Source: Catonia carolina
Lineage: Eukaryota; Arthropoda; Insecta; Hemiptera; Achilidae
Direction of reading: 5' to 3'
NCBI GenBank assembly: GCA_035578175.1
Contig: JAQMRL010000002.1
Location: 97,628,748-97,692,747 of the forward strand
DNA: 64,000 bases
The first letter of the stretch is position 1. Every line of letters starts with the position of its first letter. Both the position numbers and the translations under genes were made by a program. The notes under the pieces are model-generated. The model searched no databases, was not told the origin of the DNA, and saw only the letters and a list, made by a program, of their open reading frames with translations. Positions 56,640-64,000 of the stretch are shown one piece after another.

Positions 56640-56792
56640 ACATCAGCAGCTCAGTAATTAGTGACTACGGTGTGTTACAGTATAGGAACGGTGATTTTTG
56701 ACTTGTAATAATTTCCAGAGCATTGCCGGGAATCGAACCCGGGACCTCCGATTTGTAGAATAGTGCTGTAACCACTACGCTATAGTCAGCCT
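56640..56792 (-). repeat. SINE-A copy with intact B box
   Basis: On the minus strand: GGCTGACTATAGCGTAGTGG (A-box side), GTCCCGGGTTCGATTCCCGG (B-box), then CTCTGGAAATTATTACAAGT and the decayed tail CACACCGTAGTCACTAATTA. Confidence 0.85.
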
Positions 56793-59700
56793 TAATAATT
56801 ATTTCTGGGTTTTTGGCGGTCTTATTCTTATCTTAATCTATAACTGTCAATGCAATGTATGATACAATTTATCTTTTCCCCCTTATTGAGAGAAAATGTA
56901 AATTTTTCCGGATCATTTACTTTCTTCGAAAGATTTTCCTGGAAATTTTGTTTAAAATAATTAAATTAAAAATTTTATGGGTATGTGATTTAACAATTTT
57001 ATAATTTTTAATAATGTTCCTTGTAATTTAGAAGAAATGATGTGATGAGAGAAAATAGCCGTGATTTTATTTTGTTATCTGTGATGTTAGTTGGGTATCA
57101 AATATCTATAGTTGCAGTCGTTTTGTTTGAACTTCCGAGTAGAAGTATTGAGTAAAGTGGGATCTTCAATCTTCATGCTATACGAAACGAGTTTTATTGA
57201 AATATTTACTTATTCTATTTGCAGCAAAATATTGATAGTTATTTTCTTAATGAACAGTTCCATAATAGATTTTAGAAATTTTGGTATAACGTAACTAAGA
57301 AGTTCAGGGTTACAAGTGTTATGTTTTGTGTTTTTGTTTACTTAGATGTGCGTCGTAGATTCAGTAACGTATTTAGTTCAGTAGGTTGTTTATACGTTCG
57401 GTAGGTACGCAGTTAATCATATCGCTTTATTTATGGACCTTTCGTCGCTTCGTCAATACATAATGTTCTTCATTCATTCATTCATTCATTGTCAGTGAAC
57501 GAATATTAGGCGAACCATTCATCTGTCTCATCATCCAATAAAATTGTTGGGCGATACTTTTAACAACTTGTGCTCTGACGTATACCACACTTAAGTTCGA
57601 AGACAATTTTTTTTTAAAGAAAAATTGTGTAATGGGTAATGTTTGATTATTTATTTTTAAAAACCTTTGTTGTACTTTTTCTATAGGGTAATTATTATTA
57701 TTATTAACTTTTACTAGTAATTTTATATTTTACACGATTTTTTGTTAATTTTTATTGATAATTTCGGGGTGTATCGGAGGATGAATCGGAAGCACGTATT
57801 TATTATGTAGACCTACAAGAGAGTTGATGAAATTTTGAATGTATTATTTTGTACAATTATTGTTCTGCTGTCTTAACGAGTGGAATGTTTAAATCATTGT
57901 GAAATGTACTGTTAATTACGTAAAAAGGGCATTGTCCTATCGTTCAGATAATTTTATTTTTTATTGCTTGGGTAGGCCTAAGTCTTTTGAGTAATGGCTT
58001 TGCAGACTCCTGTAGTTGAACGCTAAGTCCCGGAACTTTCGTATGATCGCTTTGTAAGTTAACAGTTTGTGTATCATGGTTAACTTTGAGCATCTGTCAA
58101 CTAAACGTTTTATTTGGTAAAATCACAGTTTTTTTGTTACATGCTTTCTCCCAGTAAATTATCTGTCAAAGTGTAAGTCTAAATTGTGAGTATGTTAGTA
58201 GGCCTACTATTAGTCAACGGAATGTTCTTGAGGGAAACATTCGGGCATGTTATTTGTCTCGATTTGTGTTCGTTGATTTAAGTTTCTGATAATTTGAGTC
58301 TGTTGTAAGTCTATGTGTAATTTTTGGAATAAAATTTTTATTTTAAATTTACTTATGGACTACTACGTAATTTATATTTATTTTTAACATTCTTTGGTAG
58401 GTCGTTTCATTAGGATATGTTATAGTGTTCAAAATTCAAACTTTGAACTTTCAGAAAATGTATATTTTTAAAATTCCTAGAAAAATAAAAAGATCTTTTA
58501 ATAAAATTTAATATATCTGAAACATCTCAATCTAAAATGTACTTTACGATGATAAGAATGCTCACAAGTATTTTTTTTTCTTACTGCAGCTTATCCTTAC
58601 TTCGAACTGATAAAATTTGTTACTTAAGCTTAAACTTCGACAGGCGACTTATCCATGAAACACCCACGTTGACACGAAAAGTAAATGGTTAAAAGTTTGA
58701 CCTGTACAGTTGTTTTCTTTACTTTTTCGTTTGAGATTTCTACTTCAACAAAAATTGTAACACACTGTGTACAGAATATTCTTATTTCATTCTTCTTGTA
58801 AAGTTTTTGAAATCAGTGATATGATTTTCTAATTTTCGTGTTTGTAAATTTAAGATGTAAATTCTTTACTTTGCTTCCGGTCTTCTTCGGCCGATAGGCC
58901 TGTATAAACGTAGATGATTGTTACGATGATTTGGCACCGTGGAACTCCTATAAGAAATCTTTCTATTTACGGTTAATTCAATGTAAATTTTAGAAAATTC
59001 ATATAAAATAAGACAAAGTATTTTTTTGGAGAACTCAACATTTTGAGTATTTCGCTCGTATAGGGCGTAGGTACTCGTTTCTGCTCCAGTTCGTATACTA
59101 GTGCAAGCCTACATTTATTTCGTTTGGAATTTTTAAGAAGTGCTGCTATTTTTTGGGAAACATTTTGGACAAAATATCAAAAAGATAGAATTGTGTGTTT
59201 TGTTACAATAGATACTTTTATGGCAACGTGATCAAGTGACTCCAAGCGCATGTTTTGGCTGTATATTAACTGATTTTCCAGTGTATGAATCGCATTAGTT
59301 CTCGCCGTTTAAGTATGAAGTGAATGCAAATCAAATTTATTAAGGATTCTTTTAGAAAAAGTAAATTGTTGCTAATAAATTGCTGTAAATAATTCTTAAT
59401 AAACTGGAACAATTGAGGCTCAAGTTGGTTCAAAAATATTTATTGTGTAAATTAATAAAATTAAACAAATGTGAAAAAACTTCAAGTGGTAACAGAAAAT
59501 AAGAGTCAAAAATGTTAGTGAAAAATTTACTAAAATAATCTACTCCCGCTTTGACTAGGTGTTATTAAAAAAACGCAATAAAAAGGTTAATAGGTTTACT
59601 GTTCAAATCGTAACTCCGCGTTCTTTCAGTAAGTGGAACATTAAAACTCTTTGTATTATGATAAATGTTTTGCATACAATGTTTTTTAAACCGCGTCATT

Positions 59701-59807
59701 TTCTATGCGTTTCACTTCCATTTTGCAAAGGAACGCTGCTTTTACTTACAGTGCAGAAGGGATGGTATTTCGTAAATAAAATTATAACGTAGTACAGAAG
59801 TTTTTAC
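56793..59807. other. Unassigned AT-rich sequence with (TTCA)n
   Basis: A (TTCA)5-6 tract lies at 57469-57490. No gene recognised; the open stretch at 59559-59792 starts with a non-ATG codon and has no domain. Confidence 0.5.
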
Positions 59808-59865
59808 ATCTGATTGGTTCTTTGTGTGGTCATGAACCAATCAGATTTCGACTCCTAACCAATCA
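59808..59865. promoter_or_regulatory. Three CCAAT boxes, two forming a perfect hairpin
   Basis: ATCTGATTGGTTC at 59808-59820 and GAACCAATCAGAT at 59834-59846 are perfect inverted arms of 13 bases. A third CCAATCA follows at 59859-59865. CCAATCA with these flanks is the preferred site of the NF-Y complex, and clustered CCAAT boxes 20-30 bases apart are typical of NF-Y promoters. No start site or gene was recognised next to it; the palindrome may instead be the relic of a foldback element. Confidence 0.4.
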
Positions 59866-61069
59866 AATTCAAACTAAAGTTCTAGTATTGTATCATCATT
59901 TTGGATGAAAGGCATTATTTCCGACCGTTCGCTTATTATTTGCACTTCTGTAGTTAATGCAAATTAGTGTGGAAATGAGATTTTTTATATTAATTTTATT
60001 TGTCCTCAATGTGATTTTTCAACTAATAAATAAATGTTTAAAAAAGTTATTATTTCATTCTGAAATTTAAATCCTATTGAGTTAATTAAATCTCAACCAG
60101 AAATACCTTTTATGCAAATACTTTTTTGTTCATTTGTTCCGCTAATTCTTTTATCAATTTACTTTTGGCACTTATTTATTAATTTAAATATTTTGTATAA
60201 AGAATAATGTGCACAAGTCTCATTTACTAATGGAAATTTTACTTAATGTATTAATATGATTTAAATGATTTTACATATGTTTAAATAAATTATGTTATAC
60301 CTTTTATATAATGGTAGAACTATATTATTTATTTAATGTAGGTGTTATTCTGGCCTTGTTTTTTTTCTTAATATTAATTTTTTTATTTTAAATTAATGAG
60401 CAACTTACAAAGTATCATACGGTTCTTATTTTTTTGTACTTTACTTATTATTAACTAAGAAGTAGGCCAACATATTATGTTTGTTTATTTTCTTTAAAAA
60501 GTTAAAAGATTTGGTATTACCTTTTTAATTTTTGTTTTTAGATTCTTCTTGTCTGCTGATGCGTTTGTTGGTAAATAAAATGTATATATTTAATTGTAGG
60601 CTATATATTTTGTATATATTTTTAGTTCCAGTAACCGTTATTTAATGTGAAAATATATTTCGTGTAGTATTTATTTAATTATAATATTGTTTGTTTACAA
60701 AATTTATATATGACCTACTTGTGTATTATTAATTTGACTGTTTATTTGCTTTTCTGTCATGCTAATAGAAAGTTACTTAAATGTTATACTGTTAACCAAG
60801 CATAAAGGCAGTTGAAATCGCTTATGAGCGATGTAGGTGACAGATATAACTAATCAATATCCTACTGGGTTACCGCTTTTCTTTCATTATGCATTTCTAA
60901 CTAATTGATAATGAAACTAATTTGAGGATAAGAAATACGGAAATAGCGTACAATGATTTGATGAACAATGTACAATGATTTGATTTCTAGCATTTACTAC
61001 GTATTGTACAAGCCCGCTCCCCTTTTAGAAAATACTAAAATATAATGCAGTAGAGATCTTAATCTTCCA
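59866..61069. other. Unassigned very AT-rich sequence
   Basis: No gene or repeat recognised. Confidence 0.5.
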
Positions 61070-61500
61070 ATCCGAATTAGATTGATACACTGTTATGTGA
61101 TTTTGGTGTTGTATGCAATTGAGGCTTGGACGCTGAATAAAAATTAGATAAAAAGGCCTTCAAGGCTTTTTTGCGGACGGTGAAGGGTTGTAGTTGTATA
61201 TTAGTAATGAAACATTAGACTGGGAATCGAGCGAAGAACCTCTGGCTTTCGAGATTTACTGTTATAGGGATTGCTGCAGATATCGGGGACTGATAGAGTA
61301 AAAAACATGATAGAATAATGATTCGTGGGGTTGAGTTAGGAAATGGAAGTGTTCGATACTGTAAAACGTAGAGAACTGTAGAGAAGCTGTTGACAAGACT
61401 TTAGTGCACTTGATGGTAGCCACCGTTCTCAGAAGTCAGGGTTCCTGAAAAAGCGGAAACGTCCTTTTTTGCAAACGCTGGACTAGAAAATTAATGTCTC
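61070..61500 (+). pseudogene. Degenerate LINE C-terminal remnant
   Basis: In shifting frames: RIRLIHCYVILVLYAIEAWT LN, then ETLDWESSEEPLAFEI-like sequence and, later, NVENCREAVDKTLV. The first block corresponds to the R-x-R-L-x-x-C-Y-V...L-Y-G-x-E-x-W-T-L segment that follows the reverse transcriptase in insect LINEs, probably the same type as 30930-31132. Many stops; no tail or target-site duplication was found. Confidence 0.6.
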
Positions 61501-63172
61501 CAATCTAAACTGATAGCGCTTTACAGAAGCCTTTTGATTAATTCGTATTGGAGTCGAAGATTACAGGCCAATCAAATCTAGTCTTCTTACTATCATGATT
61601 AATCTAATATAAAGGAAGACTCGTGAAACACGTCATCTTTTTAGATGAGTGACATTGATTCTCTAGTATGTAGTGTTTTCCTTTGATACTTTTTGAAATA
61701 CGTGATTTTTGGTATTCCGTAATTTTATAAAAAAACTTATTGTTTTGTTCTCAAGTAAAGTAAATATTTACTGGGATGATTGAATTAAGTTGTGTCTTAA
61801 GTATCACATTAGTATAATCAAATAGACCACGTCTTGGTGGTTTCAGTCGGTGATGTTATTGACTGTTTAAATTTACGCCGAAGTACGCATTCCTGGGTAG
61901 GTTCTAAAATTCATGCACAGTTTCTAAATAAGAACCTTAAAATATAGGTCCCAAAATTAAGTTAGAGATATTTTGAGAGTTATTACTGATTTATTTTTAT
62001 TTTCATAAAAAATCCAACCTTTGAAGTGCGTACTTAAGATAATTTTGAGTAGGTGTAATCCCATTCCTTATATATTGAAATCAAAAGTGATTTTACAAAT
62101 GAATCTGTAGGTTGTATAAATATTTAATTTATGGATTTTTTTGTTATTCAAATTATCCTCTTTTTGTTTCTCGTGAAAATAAATAATAAAACGACCTTTC
62201 ACTGAAGAAGGTGGAGATCTCATAAGGCATTTTAAAAACATCTTAAGGAAAATTCATTAATAATTTTGCTTCTTTAACGATTCCATTTCTGTTTTATACG
62301 AATAAAACAAATAGATGTCAATTGTTTAAATATGTTTATTTCGAAAATGTTTAAGTTAGATAGACTGGTATTAATTAGATAATGTGTATTAGTAACGAAT
62401 GGAAAATATAAATTTTTACATTTTATGTTAATATAAAACTATCATGTAAATTCAAATTTCTCCTATGATTGGATGTAACCCACGGAAAATTTTTGTTTTT
62501 TTTTAATTCAGTCATTCCTTGTAGGCTATATGAATTTTGTTCCCCTGTAGATTGTTGGGTCAGGTCATCAGCTCAAAATTTATTAACCCCCGTTCACGTT
62601 TAACGGTTACTGAATAAAATGGTTTATTATTTCGTTACTAAAAAGGGTTAACTACAGAAATATTTTTATCAATATTTCAGGTCTTATGAAAATTTTGCTT
62701 ATATTTTGAAATTCACGCTCGTAATTCCAATTACTGTGACAATGTAGTAAAATCCATTACTATCAAGGCGGATAGCTAGTTAAAAGTCACTTGCACCTTT
62801 AAGTCATTTCTTAAATATTTCTGTAATTTTTTTATGGTAGATATAACAGAAGTACTTTCGATTCTAGTTGTAATAAACTAAATATTTGAATTACTGACTG
62901 CTATTCAAATAATCTTGTCCCTAAAGCTATAGATCAGTGATGAAGGGAATCCCAAATAAAAATACAGAAAAATGAACAATAAAATACAGAAATACAGTAG
63001 TACCTAGATCAGATTTTCAATATCGTATGTGTAAAAGTAACTTATGTTGCAGAAAGTTTAAATGGCGTTCAGTAGATCATAAAGTGTGTAGCTACGACTT
63101 GATGGAAAACATCTTGTGCTTATACTTTTAAGATTTGATTTCAACCAAAAACGAATATTTTTGTAGCGACTA
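61501..63172. other. Unassigned AT-rich sequence
   Basis: No gene recognised. CAGGTCATCAGC near 62562 resembles the inverted 3' end of family R over only a dozen bases. Confidence 0.45.
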
Positions 63173-63222
63173 CTTCTTTTGGCGCGCCTGGACTGTTTTT
63201 TGTACGCGAAAAATCTTTGGTT
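63173..63222 (+). repeat. Paired repeat, unit 1
   Basis: CTTCTTTTGGCGCGCCTGGA and CTGTTTTTTGTACGCGAA recur, slightly changed, at 63659-63712. About 100 bases downstream is TCAAAATTTCATGAAAATCC, a phrase of the kind seen in many insect repeats. Confidence 0.7.
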
Positions 63223-63658
63223 TGTCGTCACGTCACGTTTAGCTATCTTCGGTGTAACATACGAAGAATAGCTATGGTATGTTACTGTAAAATGTTACTT
63301 CAAATATAAATATGAATATTCTGTCAAAATTTCATGAAAATCCGTTGAGGCGTTTTGGAGATTAGTTGTATTTACAAGACATTTAGATAATAGATTTATT
63401 TCTTATTTTAGTTGTAATAAACAATTAGTTTATTTCTTAGAATACAATGATAATGAAAATGAAGAAACAATTACCATTAATTAATTTACAAAAATCTTTT
63501 TTATTTATCATTAACTGACGATAGTAGAGAAATTAATATTTTGTTAATTTAATTAAATAAAATATTTAATGAATTAAAAATTACAAGTAAAATTCAAATC
63601 TTTTTCATTATTTAATTGATAATAATTAATGATCATTTAACAAAACAAGACGGGATTG

Positions 63659-63712
63659 CTTCTTTTGGCACACCTGGACTGTGTTTTTTGCACGGGAATA
63701 ACCGATCTGTAG
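63659..63712 (+). repeat. Paired repeat, unit 2
   Basis: CTTCTTTTGGCACACCTGGA and CTGTGTTTTTTGCACGGGAA match unit 1 in the same orientation, 486 bases away. The pair could be ends of two copies of one element or a local duplication. Confidence 0.7.
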
Positions 63713-64000
63713 TTTCAAAATTGAAAGGACTAGTCACTTCTGTCGGTCAGACCCGCGACTGCTGATTTTTTCTTTATTTTTTTTAAGTAGAATTTTGTTT
63801 AAACATGGAAATCAGTAACTTGTGTAACACGTAATTTAATTTGGTCTATCTTTTGTTCAATCTAATTCAGATGATTTTAATGTCTAATTTTAAATATGAC
63901 GCAGGTAAAAGGCGTCTGTTTCACTTAAATATTTACTATACAATAGAATTGCATAATTCTATGATTTATAAAACTCTATGCCAGTATGTCATTCAAATAA

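Noticed and set aside
62555..62590. Family R 3' end, inverted
   Set aside because: The match AGGTCATCAGC is only about 11 bases and nothing further aligns.

Overview
This is an AT-rich (roughly one third G+C, judged by eye) eukaryotic window with no confident host gene. The repeats point to an arthropod, most likely an insect. They include non-LTR retrotransposon tails with trinucleotide 3' ends, several tRNA-derived SINE families, and remnants of hAT, pogo/Tigger, Tc1/mariner and piggyBac-like DNA transposons. The species cannot be fixed from the sequence alone. Most open frames longer than 60 codons lie inside repeats or have no coding character, so the window is probably intergenic or inside a very large intron.

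Layout. 0-10 kb: SINE pieces, an inverted LINE tail (4871-5230), a possible first coding exon (5821-5885), a TTAA-flanked piggyBac-like element (6840-7820), a SINE (8060-8232), and a Tc1-like element with a broken helix-turn-helix reading frame (9450-10253). 10-22.8 kb: a ~0.9 kb uncharacterised repeat called here family X (10805-11676 and 21900-22790), a LINE tail (13270-13905), and a pogo/Tigger fossil (18083-18814). 24.7-25.7 kb: the best preserved protein-coding piece, a 5'-truncated LINE reverse transcriptase with exact target-site duplications. 26.2 kb: a short GC-rich exon-like island. 29-32 kb: two of the three copies of an orphan retroposon (family R), three SINEs in a row, and a LINE C-terminus. 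35.6-36.5 kb: a second, inverted copy of the Tc1-like element. 38.6-39.5 kb: a tandem SINE array split by a MITE. 40.4-41.8 kb: a CpG-rich island, a mariner-type MITE, and two SINEs, one of them young. 44.3-52.4 kb: another LINE with exact target-site duplications, family X copy 3, a LINE tail, a candidate solo LTR, a small element with an acidic-basic reading frame, and a deleted hAT element. 53-64 kb: family R copy 3, an 80-bp (TA)n tract joined to a SINE tail, a CCAAT-box hairpin, and degenerate LINE sequence.

The elements do not form a pathway. They are parasites layered on one another. The SINEs probably used LINE machinery of the kind seen here as 3' tails. The small DNA elements lack working transposases and would have relied on full-length relatives elsewhere. 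The least explained items are family X, family R, the strong over-representation of the octamer TAGGCCTA, and the two exon-like islands at 5.8 and 26.2 kb. I found no convincing sign of a novel enzymatic system.
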